6,699 nt of DNA. Origin: Candidatus Aminicenantota bacterium. Lineage in GTDB: Bacteria > Acidobacteriota > Aminicenantia > UBA2199. The stretch lies in the NCBI GenBank assembly GCA_023137075.1, contig JAGLQA010000705.1:1-6699 (forward strand), given 5' to 3'. The notes beneath the pieces were generated by a model. That model ran no database searches. It was not told the origin of the DNA and was given only the letters and a program-made list of their open reading frames with translations. Of the stretch, positions 1-6,645 are shown one piece after another; within the stretch, counting starts at the first letter, position 1; every line of letters begins with the position of its first letter. A program made the position numbers and the translations under genes.

Positions 1-2
1 AG

Positions 3-134
3 AAAGAGATCCGCGGAATGAAGAAAGAGCTGGCTGAATTTATAAAGGTGCCGTCCGCGGTGCGGAGTAAAAAAGTATCTATAAAAAATGATAAAGATTT
101 AAAAGAAAAGCTAAAATCCCTGGGCTATTTATAA
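3..134 (+). CDS. C-terminal end of a sulfatase-like protein (partial)
   Basis: One frame is open from the left edge and ends at TAA 132-134, giving 43 residues of a gene that starts outside the window. The tail is rich in Lys and Glu and ends in LKEKLKSLGYL. Ending in a leucine-rich 'L(K)xLGYL' motif, after a helix of the type RxMKKELxEF, is something I associate with bacterial sulfatase/alkaline-phosphatase superfamily proteins, sometimes those with C-terminal TPRs. No catalytic part is visible, so this is a family guess from a short tail. It converges with the minus-strand small gene ending at 190, and the 55 bases between them show no clear terminator hairpin. There is no sign of a functional link to the large minus-strand gene. 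Confidence 0.5.
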   Translation, partial: KEIRGMKKELAEFIKVPSAVRSKKVSIKNDKDLKEKLKSLGYL

Positions 135-189
135 AATTTACTTAATAGTTCAGCAGGCGCGTCGGCTTTCCCCCTGGTTTACTTCCCCT

Positions 190-363
190 TTAGCTTCCGG
201 TGGCTTTGAGGTAGCGTTTGGGAGGTAGCGAAACAACACTGTGTCCGCAGTTCTTTTCCTTCTCTTTAAGGTCTTCGCAAATACTTTTTAAATCATAATT
301 ATACTGTTTGGCGTGAGCTTCGCGAACTTTTCTTACCTCCTCAACAATCTGATCTTTTTTCAT
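190..363 (-). CDS. Small partner protein of a PIN-domain toxin (putative antitoxin)
   Basis: This is a 57-residue protein. I start it at ATG 361-363 rather than at the upstream in-frame ATG (406-408), because AGGAGG (371-376) sits 7 bases before 363 and the upstream start lies inside the preceding gene's 3' end. The N-terminal half is a charged helix (DQIVEEVRKVREAHAKQ) followed by YNYDLKSICEDLKEKE, and the C-terminal part contains VVSLPPKR. This pattern of EEVRxxREx(Y/H)A, NYDL, DLKEKE and SLPP(K/R) is familiar to me from small proteins encoded directly after PIN-domain toxins of the 'IYLETSVVSY' type, where they are presumed antitoxins. The gene follows the broken PIN gene by only 2 bases, a layout expected for translational coupling. 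It appears intact although its cognate toxin is not. Presumed role: cytoplasmic binding and neutralising of the PIN RNase, plus possible autoregulation. That role is inference from family context. Confidence 0.75.
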   Translation of the reverse strand: MKKDQIVEEVRKVREAHAKQYNYDLKSICEDLKEKEKNCGHSVVSLPPKRYLKATGS

Positions 364-365
364 TT

Positions 366-534
366 TTATTCCTCCTCTAATTCCTCCGGGGAACATATTA
401 CAGGACATTCATATCCTTGATTTTCAACAATTTTAATAATCTGTTTTTTCATTATTGCGTTGTTTTGGACGGTTTGTATAGTAACTGACCACACTGGTTT
501 CAAGATAAATCTTTGGTTTCATCTTTTTTCTCAT
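366..534 (-). pseudogene. PIN-domain toxin gene with internal deletion and frame change
   Basis: The N-terminal end reads MKPKIYLETSVVSYYTNRP from ATG 520-522; an in-frame earlier ATG at 532-534 would add MRKK. It then runs into unrelated residues and stops at TAA 433-435. The C-terminal end is readable in another frame as NNAIMKKQIIKIVENQGY followed by ECPVICSPEELEEE, with stop TAA at 366-368. Both ends match the start and end of PIN-domain ribonucleases, which are usually about 150-165 residues. Only about 50 family-like residues remain, so roughly 105-115 codons, including most of the catalytic acidic residues, are missing. The junction lies near 455-468. The remnant keeps its promoter and its position 2 bases before the partner gene. 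An assembly error is the main alternative to a true deletion. Confidence 0.75.
371..376 (-). promoter_or_regulatory. Ribosome binding site that sets the antitoxin start
   Basis: AGGAGG on the minus strand sits 7 bases before ATG 361-363. It lies inside the last codons of the PIN C-terminal remnant, which end in GAG GAG GAA TAA. It supports the 57-residue start over the longer 72-residue reading. Confidence 0.75.
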
Positions 535-551
535 ACCTATATTACATCCAT

Positions 552-580
552 AGAGTAGTATAATTGAAAAAAAATGTCAA
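552..580 (-). promoter_or_regulatory. Sigma-70-type promoter of the PIN/antitoxin module
   Basis: On the minus strand a perfect -35 TTGACA (575-580) is followed by a 17-base spacer and a -10 TACTCT (552-557). Transcription would start near 545, about 10 bases before ATG 534 and 23 before ATG 522. A TATACT (557-562) overlaps the spacer but would leave only 12 bases to the -35. Modules of this class are usually autoregulated, but I find no convincing operator palindrome here. Confidence 0.65.
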
Positions 581-732
581 CCGGTTTTTTTAATTTTCAG
601 GAAAGACGAAGGGGCGAGTTTTGCATTAACACATTTTCAGCAGAGTAAATATTACAAAGAATGACTTTATCCGGCCAGTGCAAAAGAGTGAAACCGATTG
701 GCAGGATTTGAGCCTGTGTGTAATTTCGTTTA

Positions 733-3700
733 TTAATCTTCCTCTGTCGAGGAATTAAGTAAAGCATTCTTCTTTTGTGCTGTTTTTCTTTCGGTAGAAA
801 TCACTCTGATCTGCTTTTCGATTATCTTTTGCGAATCTTGTTCCTTTTTCTCGGCCTTTGGATTCGTATAGAATAAGGTGAAATATATTGGAAACGTACC
901 GCTTTTTTTCGAACTTACAGTCGTTTTCAGGACGCATGATTCATCTCTTGCCAACCGGGGAATCTTAAATTCTTTCTGATCAATAATAATTGTTTTCCCA
1001 TCATGTTTTTGCGGCTGTTTTATATTCGACAATTCGACAAAAATATCATTTAGCGGAGCTAAACCCGGGTTATGTACTTTAAAAGCGGCGGTATTGTCTT
1101 TACCTTTTTTTATCTCAGTAGTGAGTAATTCAACTCCAATATCGGCAATTTTTTCTAAAGATTCGCTGAGGGCACGTATATCTATTTTCATCAAGCCGAG
1201 AAATAATATTGAAACATAGTAAAAGAAGCTTAAATTTTCTTCATGGCGTTTGAGTAAATAATCCAGGGATTCGATCGTATCGCGGCGGGTAAGTCTTAAC
1301 CCTGCGGTTACCAGGTTATTCTCCACTGCCTGAAGCAAGGCGTCGATTTTTTCTAATATCTCTTTTAATTTGTCATATCTAACGCTTACGTCTTTGCAGG
1401 CCGCGGCCTCTTTAATCATCGATAAAACTACTTCTACGCGTTCTTGGTTAAAGGATGAGCGTTCTCTGCTGTTTTCAAGTATGGGAAAGACCGAATTATC
1501 ATATATTTTTTTAAAATCCTTCTCCTCTTTTTCCCCAGCCGGGAGTAGAAAGCGAAGGAGCAGGTAAGCAGCCTGCTTATGCAGTGGTGAGCAATCGAGT
1601 ACTTGTTGGCAATATTTTATGCCTTTATCTATAACAGTCTCCCGGTTTTCATAAAAATAAGCGGAAGAGAGGCTGTCAAACAAATATTTGGCCCGGTTAT
1701 AGAACCACTCACCCTGCCACTCTCTGGCCTTGCCGCCGGTTTCGATAAATCGTTTTTCCTCCCCTTTGCGAAATATCCTCTTTACGCAGCGGAAGCCGAC
1801 GTCTGCCCAGCGTTGGTGAGTCAACGAATATTCTATCCCGGTAATGTCGTTTTTATTTTCCCGGGCATATCTCAGCCAGGAAAATCCCTTTACAATCAAA
1901 GGGCTGTCCGCCTTTCCCGGTTCCGTAAGGGAAGCGGTATATTCGAATACGTTGCCCAAAAGGTCCGACACACCGTAACAACCGCGGTTTTCCGCAAACC
2001 GGTTAACCGGGTAGGTTTTGATAACAAAGTTGGATTCACCAAGCAGTTTTTCTTGCTCCATATTGGTTTTAGCAACTTCCACAGAATTAACACGATATTT
2101 AGATGTTGTATTCAATTCTGCTAATTTTTTCTGTTCTTCGACACATATCCGCTGCAATTCGTCAACCTGGTATTGTGATAGTGTTGGGATTGATTTCACT
2201 ATGCGTATTTTTTCTTCTTTTGCTAATGAGATACTACTTGCAAGTAATTTTAAAAATTTTGTTTCATCAAGTTTAAGCTGATGAGGAGGTATTTTTATAT
2301 TCAGAACTGGTGTATGGTCATCACCGCCGGTTATAAACATATTTTCTGAAATTTCCGAGTCTTTCAGAAGAGGGGACGTTAGCCCCGCTTGTAATTTATT
2401 AAAAGTTTCAGATTTGATTCCTTTGTTTGAATTTTTTAATGCTAGATGTTTAGATTTTAGAGATTCATTTTCGAAAAGATGTATCAGTTTATCTATTTGG
2501 TACTTAGACAGGAGAGGAATACTGTTAACGATTTTTATTTTTTCTTCTTTTGTTAGACTGATCGAGTTTTTCAACAATTCTAGGAAATATGTTTCATTAA
2601 ACTTTAATGAGTGAGGTGGGATCTTCATATTTAAGATTTCACTATGGTCATTACCGCCGGTGGTGAAGTCGCTGGCCTTTAATTGGTCTTGTGGCAATAA
2701 GGGTGATTGTAATTTGGGGGCAGCACTGCCATCCTTTTTAATGGGTTTATCCTCTCTCTTTTCGGGCTTTTCCTCTTCTTCCATGGGTGTCGGCAGCATA
2801 AAATATTTTCTTAAATCCACGGCATTATTACCCCAGGGATAGGAAAATCCCTTGCCGATACCGGCGGTAATTTCCCACTCTTCTTGCAAGGGCAAGTCTT
2901 TGCCGCCCCATTGGGCATAAGCCAGGGCGTCATCATAGGTAATACCCACTACCGGGTGGTTTTCCATCCCTTTGGGGACTTTCCCCTCTTTCCAATAGGT
3001 CGGCGCATCTTCATCCATTTCCTCGATGAATTTTTTATAGTCCTTATTGGTTACCGGGTATTTATCCATATAAAAGGGGTAGAGGTAAAGGGGATATGCG
3101 TAATGCTCGGCTTCGGTAAAACCGGAGGGCACCAAAAGCATTTCCCGGCCATCGCCTGGCGATATTATCTCCAACTCTGCCGGGTCGATATGCAAATAAT
3201 CTGCGCCTAAGTCGATGGTCTCATCGATCTCATTACTTTCTTCCAGTTCTTTTAAAAGCTTATCGTACTTATCCGCCCCGATTTCCCGCCGAATCTCCGC
3301 TTCTATTTCTTTGACCTCGCCGGAATCTTTTATCCCGATTTTTTTCAGGGTATTCTTTGTACGGTTAAGGAGCCTGACTGCCCGTTGGTCATAGGCAAAC
3401 TTTGCTTCCAAAACGGCCAGGTAAGCTTCTAGTTCACACCGGGATATGGGGTTAATCTCATACTTCTTAAAAATCTCGCCAGCCGCATCCAGGTTCTCCC
3501 TGGCCTGCCTTATGTTATCCAACTTCAAGTAACAGATGCCCATATTGAAGTAACATACCCCCTTTTCAGATTCTTGTTTCAAATCGTTGTAGAATTGCAC
3601 TGCCTTTTCAAAAAGAAGAAGAGCCTCTTTATAATTTTTTTTTGCTTTTTCCAGCAGCCCCTCATGATAGTTCAACTTTGCCGGAGAAAATACCATCCCA

Positions 3701-6495
3701 AATTCATTTATCGCATCCTTATATTTACCCAAAAACTCCCCGGCTTTTTCATGATCTCCTGTATTAAGAAAGTAAAAAAAGTAGTTTTGATAGGAATAAG
3801 CTTCCAATTCTTTATTTTTACATTCCTTCGCCCCATTTTCGTACCTTTGATACCAGTCTAAAGCTTCAGCATACCTTTCTAACTCCAGATATAGGTCACC
3901 TATATCACCAATTGCCCTGATCTTATTTTCTCTTGAGCCAATTTTTTCTTTTATAACAAGGTTTGCCATATAGAATTCCAAAGCCTGCATATGGAGACCG
4001 TTTCTATTAAATAAATTGCCCAGGTTCTTATAGACAGCCCCGGTTTGTTTTTCTGTTTTTAGAAAAAGGCAATCTCTAAGGTTTTTTAAGTTTACCTGAA
4101 AAGATTTTTCCGGCAAATTTATGACGGTAAGAGAATTAGCTAAGCTATAATTTATCCAGGAGATGTTTTTATACAGCGGCCGGAATTTACTGCAGTAAAC
4201 CTGGAGCCGGTCTATTACTTCCCCGCATTCTTTCTCTCTTCCCTGCCTGCCGTACAAATCCTGCAGTTGAATATTTAAATTATAAAAATATGATAAATCT
4301 TCAAGATTATCGGCGATTTCGATTCCTTTTTTCAGCCAATTCTCGCGTTCATTCCATTTGCCCGACTCGTAAAGGAACCAATCGATCTTTTGAATGAGAT
4401 AGAGGCCATCCTTTTCTTTAGCATGAGCTAGGCACCAATCGGCCACAAAGAGGGCATTCTTCCATTCGTAATCCAATGCCTGGGGATTGTTTTTAACAAG
4501 CTCGACATAATAACCGGACAATTTTTCGTAGGCTACATCGCCCATAAAATCCGGCAGTTTTTCTAAGGCATATTGACGCAGCAAAGGATGCAGGTAGAGG
4601 CGCTGCTTTTCCCTGGTCCGCACCATGGAAAGCTGGTTCAGCAGCGACACTGCCTCGTCGATGTCTACGTTTTTTTCCTCTTTAAAAATCTTATACAGCG
4701 CTTCTTTCGGGAAATCCTCCCCACCGAAAATACCCATTACGGAAAAAACCTCCTGGGCGGTTCCTTCCACTTCAGGTTGGGAAAAGGAGAAATCGAAGGA
4801 AAGACGCACATTCCTATCCTTTTCTTCCGCCTTTGACACGTTGTTGGGATCGTTGAGCAGGTCGAGTTTTTTATCGTTCATTTTTTTTTCAAAAATTAAT
4901 AGATCGGTTTTTTTAAACCGGAGCACCGAGGCGGCAATGGTGACAGCCAGGGGCAGGCCGCCTAACAGGTCGCTGCATATATTGTGCAGGGTCCTCAGTT
5001 CATACACCGATAATGCGTCTATGACCTTTTTTATCTTCTCTTCCCTGTCTTCCAGGCGCCAGGTTTTGATAAAGAGTTCGGACGCTTTTTCTACATCGAG
5101 ACGATCGATATCGATTACTCCGACCATGCCGCCCAAATGGCGCCGGCTGGTAATGAGCACCGGGTGGTTTCCTAAAACTTCCAGCAGCGGGCGGATATTG
5201 TCTAAATATTCGGCATTGTCCAGTACGATCAAAATATCTAAATCCTGTATGATTGACTGGAAATACCTGGTTTTAGCCTCTATATTCAGCTTTTCATCTT
5301 TTAAAAAGTAAGCTCCGAAGGCATCGGCCATCTCATGCAGAGAGGCAAGCAAGGTTTTTGCCTCCAGGCGATGCCAGAGGATGCCGTCTTTAAAATAACT
5401 CTCTCTCTTCAGCATATGAGCCACATGTTTGGCCAGGCTGGTCTTACCGATGCCGCCCATGCCGAAAAGCCCGGTCACACCCACCGTTTGCTTTTCAAGG
5501 AGAGCGGTTTTTAACATATCTATCTTCGATTCCCGGCCGGTAAAGTGGGGATCTTCGTTCGGAACATTGAACGGTTTTTTAGGTTTAAAATCCGCCGGGA
5601 TGCGGTGTTTGGCCTGCTCCTTTTCAAATAATTCATCGCTTTTTGCTTTAACTGTTTCGAGAGATATAATTTCCGTGTCAGCTTCATTTATGGCAAGCCG
5701 CACCTCTTTCTTCGGGTTTTCATAAACCTCGACTAAGGCCCGCAAAAATGCGGTTAATTCGCGGTGGTGGCCCAGAATGACCGGTTCGATACCGTAACTT
5801 GTGCGCAGGTTGGTCACCTCTATCCTATTGGGCTCAGGGAGTACGATAAAATGCCTGCGGGCATCCTCTTTATAGAGTTGGCGGAACCGGCTGATGACTG
5901 CCAAAAGGTTGGGGTCCCTGGCACTGTAACCGATAAACAGAAAAGTATACTCCTGCAAAAGAAGCTTCAGCCGCTGCAACATTAATTTGTGCTTATCGGC
6001 AAATTCCTGGTAATCTGCCTCTGTGATAACCATATGTCTTGAATGGTTAATGTCGCCGTGTAGATAAATAAGCTGCATTTTGGCAGATTTTGGATCGAAA
6101 TAGGCCATCTCCTCGTCCGTATAAATGCACTTCAAATTGATAACTCCATACAGTTCTTCCAGCAGTCTGTCGTAATTAGTGGTGAAAATTATTTCGAAGG
6201 GGAGCTTTTTCAGAAACCGGTGGTTTTCGTTTAGTTCGGGTTTGGCCCTGCCTATTTTGTCGGTAATGTACTCGATTAGTTCCAACCGGTTTTTAATGCC
6301 GCCGTCAATGACAGCGGTGGCAACTTTTGGGTAATCTTCCGCATCAGGATACCCTAATTTATCGCAGAGAGGCTCGAAAAGTTTTTTCCAGGTAGGCAGG
6401 CCGGAACCCTGGGAAAGTCCGGCGCCGACAAAGAGTATCAGTTTTCCCTCCCGTAATTTATCGGCAAGTAAAGGGATGACATCGGCCAATTTCAT
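733..6495 (-). CDS. SIR2 / NB-ARC / TPR / FGE-like STAND protein, putative antiphage immune sensor
   Basis: This is a 1920-residue cytoplasmic protein with no signal peptide or clear membrane segment. Residues 1-260 are a SIR2-like NADase domain: VGAGLS 23-28, GLPTW 32-36, TTNYD 105-109 (N107), LHGD 145-148 (H146) and GYSARDPN 189-196. Residues 311-560 are NB-ARC: P-loop GMGGIGKT 345-352, Walker B LIVLDN 422-427, LITSRR 447-452 and GLPLA 513-517. A winged-helix region follows to about 650, with LHPLLRQYA at 635-643 in the MHD position. TPR-like helices fill about 650-1050. An FGE-like domain spans about 1108-1573 and is interrupted at about 1230-1484. A helical region (1590-1780) and an Ig-like beta domain (about 1785-1900, with HNPGLAPL) end the chain. 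SIR2 fused to STAND NTPases is an established abortive-infection design: sensing drives oligomerisation and NAD+ depletion. Effector and switch motifs are intact, so it looks functional. Its antiphage role and its ligand are inference. The start is fixed by AAGGAGGT 5 bases upstream. Confidence 0.9.
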   Translation of the reverse strand: MKLADVIPLLADKLREGKLILFVGAGLSQGSGLPTWKKLFEPLCDKLGYPDAEDYPKVATAVIDGGIKNRLELIEYITDKIGRAKPELNENHRFLKKLPFEIIFTTNYDRLLEELYGVINLKCIYTDEEMAYFDPKSAKMQLIYLHGDINHSRHMVITEADYQEFADKHKLMLQRLKLLLQEYTFLFIGYSARDPNLLAVISRFRQLYKEDARRHFIVLPEPNRIEVTNLRTSYGIEPVILGHHRELTAFLRALVEVYENPKKEVRLAINEADTEIISLETVKAKSDELFEKEQAKHRIPADFKPKKPFNVPNEDPHFTGRESKIDMLKTALLEKQTVGVTGLFGMGGIGKTSLAKHVAHMLKRESYFKDGILWHRLEAKTLLASLHEMADAFGAYFLKDEKLNIEAKTRYFQSIIQDLDILIVLDNAEYLDNIRPLLEVLGNHPVLITSRRHLGGMVGVIDIDRLDVEKASELFIKTWRLEDREEKIKKVIDALSVYELRTLHNICSDLLGGLPLAVTIAASVLRFKKTDLLIFEKKMNDKKLDLLNDPNNVSKAEEKDRNVRLSFDFSFSQPEVEGTAQEVFSVMGIFGGEDFPKEALYKIFKEEKNVDIDEAVSLLNQLSMVRTREKQRLYLHPLLRQYALEKLPDFMGDVAYEKLSGYYVELVKNNPQALDYEWKNALFVADWCLAHAKEKDGLYLIQKIDWFLYESGKWNERENWLKKGIEIADNLEDLSYFYNLNIQLQDLYGRQGREKECGEVIDRLQVYCSKFRPLYKNISWINYSLANSLTVINLPEKSFQVNLKNLRDCLFLKTEKQTGAVYKNLGNLFNRNGLHMQALEFYMANLVIKEKIGSRENKIRAIGDIGDLYLELERYAEALDWYQRYENGAKECKNKELEAYSYQNYFFYFLNTGDHEKAGEFLGKYKDAINEFGMVFSPAKLNYHEGLLEKAKKNYKEALLLFEKAVQFYNDLKQESEKGVCYFNMGICYLKLDNIRQARENLDAAGEIFKKYEINPISRCELEAYLAVLEAKFAYDQRAVRLLNRTKNTLKKIGIKDSGEVKEIEAEIRREIGADKYDKLLKELEESNEIDETIDLGADYLHIDPAELEIISPGDGREMLLVPSGFTEAEHYAYPLYLYPFYMDKYPVTNKDYKKFIEEMDEDAPTYWKEGKVPKGMENHPVVGITYDDALAYAQWGGKDLPLQEEWEITAGIGKGFSYPWGNNAVDLRKYFMLPTPMEEEEKPEKREDKPIKKDGSAAPKLQSPLLPQDQLKASDFTTGGNDHSEILNMKIPPHSLKFNETYFLELLKNSISLTKEEKIKIVNSIPLLSKYQIDKLIHLFENESLKSKHLALKNSNKGIKSETFNKLQAGLTSPLLKDSEISENMFITGGDDHTPVLNIKIPPHQLKLDETKFLKLLASSISLAKEEKIRIVKSIPTLSQYQVDELQRICVEEQKKLAELNTTSKYRVNSVEVAKTNMEQEKLLGESNFVIKTYPVNRFAENRGCYGVSDLLGNVFEYTASLTEPGKADSPLIVKGFSWLRYARENKNDITGIEYSLTHQRWADVGFRCVKRIFRKGEEKRFIETGGKAREWQGEWFYNRAKYLFDSLSSAYFYENRETVIDKGIKYCQQVLDCSPLHKQAAYLLLRFLLPAGEKEEKDFKKIYDNSVFPILENSRERSSFNQERVEVVLSMIKEAAACKDVSVRYDKLKEILEKIDALLQAVENNLVTAGLRLTRRDTIESLDYLLKRHEENLSFFYYVSILFLGLMKIDIRALSESLEKIADIGVELLTTEIKKGKDNTAAFKVHNPGLAPLNDIFVELSNIKQPQKHDGKTIIIDQKEFKIPRLARDESCVLKTTVSSKKSGTFPIYFTLFYTNPKAEKKEQDSQKIIEKQIRVISTERKTAQKKNALLNSSTEED
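2146..2337 (-). repeat. Intragenic module copy 2 (residues 1387-1450)
   Basis: Copy 2 begins FITGGDDHTPVLNIKIPPH and continues with FLKLL, SISLAKEEKIRIV and SIPTLSQYQVDEL, followed by a charged helix (EEQKKLAEL). Conserved positions shared with copy 1 are GG-x-DH, LN-x-KIPPH-x-LK, ET-x-FL-x-LL, SISL-x-KEEKI-x-IV-x-SIP-x-LS and YQ-x-D-x-L. The divergence shows an old duplication with retained constraint, not a recent tandem copy. Confidence 0.85.
2476..2667 (-). repeat. Intragenic module copy 1 (residues 1277-1340)
   Basis: Copy 1 begins FTTGGNDHSEILNMKIPPH and continues with a FLELL, SISLTKEEKIKIV, SIPLLSKYQIDKL pattern. It aligns without gaps to copy 2, with 41 of 64 residues identical by hand count. 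The first third looks like an extended segment with GG(N/D)DH and KIPPH; the rest looks like two amphipathic helices. An SPLL motif 13 residues before each copy keeps the same spacing, so the repeated period is 110 residues. I do not recognise the module with certainty. Confidence 0.85.
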
Positions 6496-6498
6496 ATG

Positions 6499-6645
6499 CT
6501 ACCTCCTTAACGGTGAAATATCTATTACGATAGATTTATCGACTTTATCGAATGGAACAGGTTCACATACTATCTCTATCAGTCTTTCCATATCCCAATT
6601 ATAACTGAAATATAACTCTGTGTCTACTAAAAAATAACCAACCAT
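6499..6645 (-). CDS. Possible 48-residue leader ORF before the large gene
   Basis: ATG 6643-6645 opens a 48-codon frame (MVGYFLVDTELYFSYNWDM... ending VIDISPLRR) closed by TAG 6499-6501. It is in the same frame as the large gene, with only CAT between TAG and ATG. An internal ATG at 6589-6591 could start a 30-residue version. No Shine-Dalgarno is seen before either start. The composition reads as plausibly protein-like, but I recognise no family. A good promoter -10 lies inside the ORF, which argues that the longer version may not be translated from the same transcript. It could be the tail of an upstream gene interrupted by the TGA at 6646-6648, or chance. Confidence 0.3.
   Translation of the reverse strand: MVGYFLVDTELYFSYNWDMERLIEIVCEPVPFDKVDKSIVIDISPLRR
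6501..6508 (-). promoter_or_regulatory. Strong ribosome binding site of the large gene
   Basis: AAGGAGGT on the minus strand lies 5 bases before ATG 6493-6495. Its last base is also the first base of the in-frame TAG (6499-6501) ending the small upstream ORF, so ribosomes finishing that ORF would stop on top of this site. This supports the chosen start. Confidence 0.85.
6520..6541. promoter_or_regulatory. Overlapping small dyads in the leader of the large gene
   Basis: ATCTAT (6520-6525) pairs with ATAGAT (6530-6535) around a 4-base loop. Overlapping it, CGATA (6528-6532) pairs with TATCG (6537-6541), also with a 4-base loop. The two cannot form together in RNA. They lie between the predicted transcription start and the RBS, so they could be an operator or a weak leader hairpin. 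They are short and AT-rich, so chance is a real alternative. Confidence 0.25.
6598..6626 (-). promoter_or_regulatory. Probable sigma-70-type promoter of the large gene
   Basis: On the minus strand TAGACA (6621-6626, five of six to consensus) is followed by a 17-base spacer and a perfect TATAAT (6598-6603). Transcription would begin near 6591, giving a leader of about 95 bases before the large gene. It is the best promoter match I see upstream of this gene, in an AT-rich stretch where chance matches are more frequent. Confidence 0.6.

Larger units (their letters stand above)
2044..2808 (-). other. ~255-residue insertion within the FGE domain
   Basis: Residues 1230-1484 separate YPWGN from TYPVNRF, which in ordinary FGE domains are joined by a short loop. 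The insert opens with a charged linker (PMEEEEKPEKREDKPIKK, 1237-1254), then carries two copies of a 64-residue module, then a linker of about 35 residues. It is visibly AT-richer than its flanks: by hand count 14 of 60 bases are G or C at 2401-2460, against 33 of 60 at 2881-2940. Reading frame and FGE motifs resume cleanly on both sides, so it is a domain insertion and not a frameshift artefact. Confidence 0.8.
1777..3174 (-). other. FGE-sulfatase (C-type-lectin-like) domain, split and lacking catalytic Cys
   Basis: The N-terminal half, residues 1108-1229, has MLLVPSGF, YPFYMDKYPVTNKDYKKF, HPVVGITYDDALAYAQW, LPLQEEWE and YPWGN. The C-terminal half, residues 1485-1573, has TYPVNRF, GCYGVSDLLGNVFEYT, KGFSWLRYAREN and GFRCVKR. 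Together they cover the usual FGE fold. In true FGEs the two active-site cysteines fall in the segment after 'GGS(Y/W)L'. Here those positions are R1542 and N1547, so formylglycine-generating activity is unlikely. The fold is a known ligand-binding scaffold in conflict systems and in variable proteins of diversity-generating retroelements, so a sensor role is plausible. Confidence 0.8.

Noticed and set aside
1..134. Functional link between the sulfatase-like tail and the FGE-like domain of the large gene
   Set aside because: Sulfatases need formylglycine, but the FGE-like domain lacks the catalytic cysteines and the genes lie on opposite strands about 600 bases apart with another module between them.
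619..685. Inverted TTTTGCA / TGCAAAA pair in the intergenic stretch, considered as mobile-element ends
   Set aside because: Only 7 bases match and the pairing does not extend; no transposase remnant or target duplication is visible.
694..732. Terminator downstream of the large gene
   Set aside because: Only a 4-base stem (CAGG/CCTG) with a 7-base loop is present and no T-run follows on the minus strand.
1786..1893. Possible variable repeat of a diversity-generating retroelement at the FGE C-terminus
   Set aside because: FGE-like folds ending in GFRC are common retroelement targets, but the codons here are not enriched for AAY, no matching template repeat is seen elsewhere in the window, and no reverse transcriptase is present.
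1603..2124. 173-codon open frame on the plus strand
   Set aside because: It lies wholly antisense to the FGE and C-terminal coding region of the large gene, has no good RBS and no recognisable motif; it is a shadow frame.
4625..5311. 228-codon open frame on the plus strand
   Set aside because: It is antisense to the NB-ARC/winged-helix coding region, with a low-complexity Ser/Phe-rich translation typical of reverse-frame shadows.
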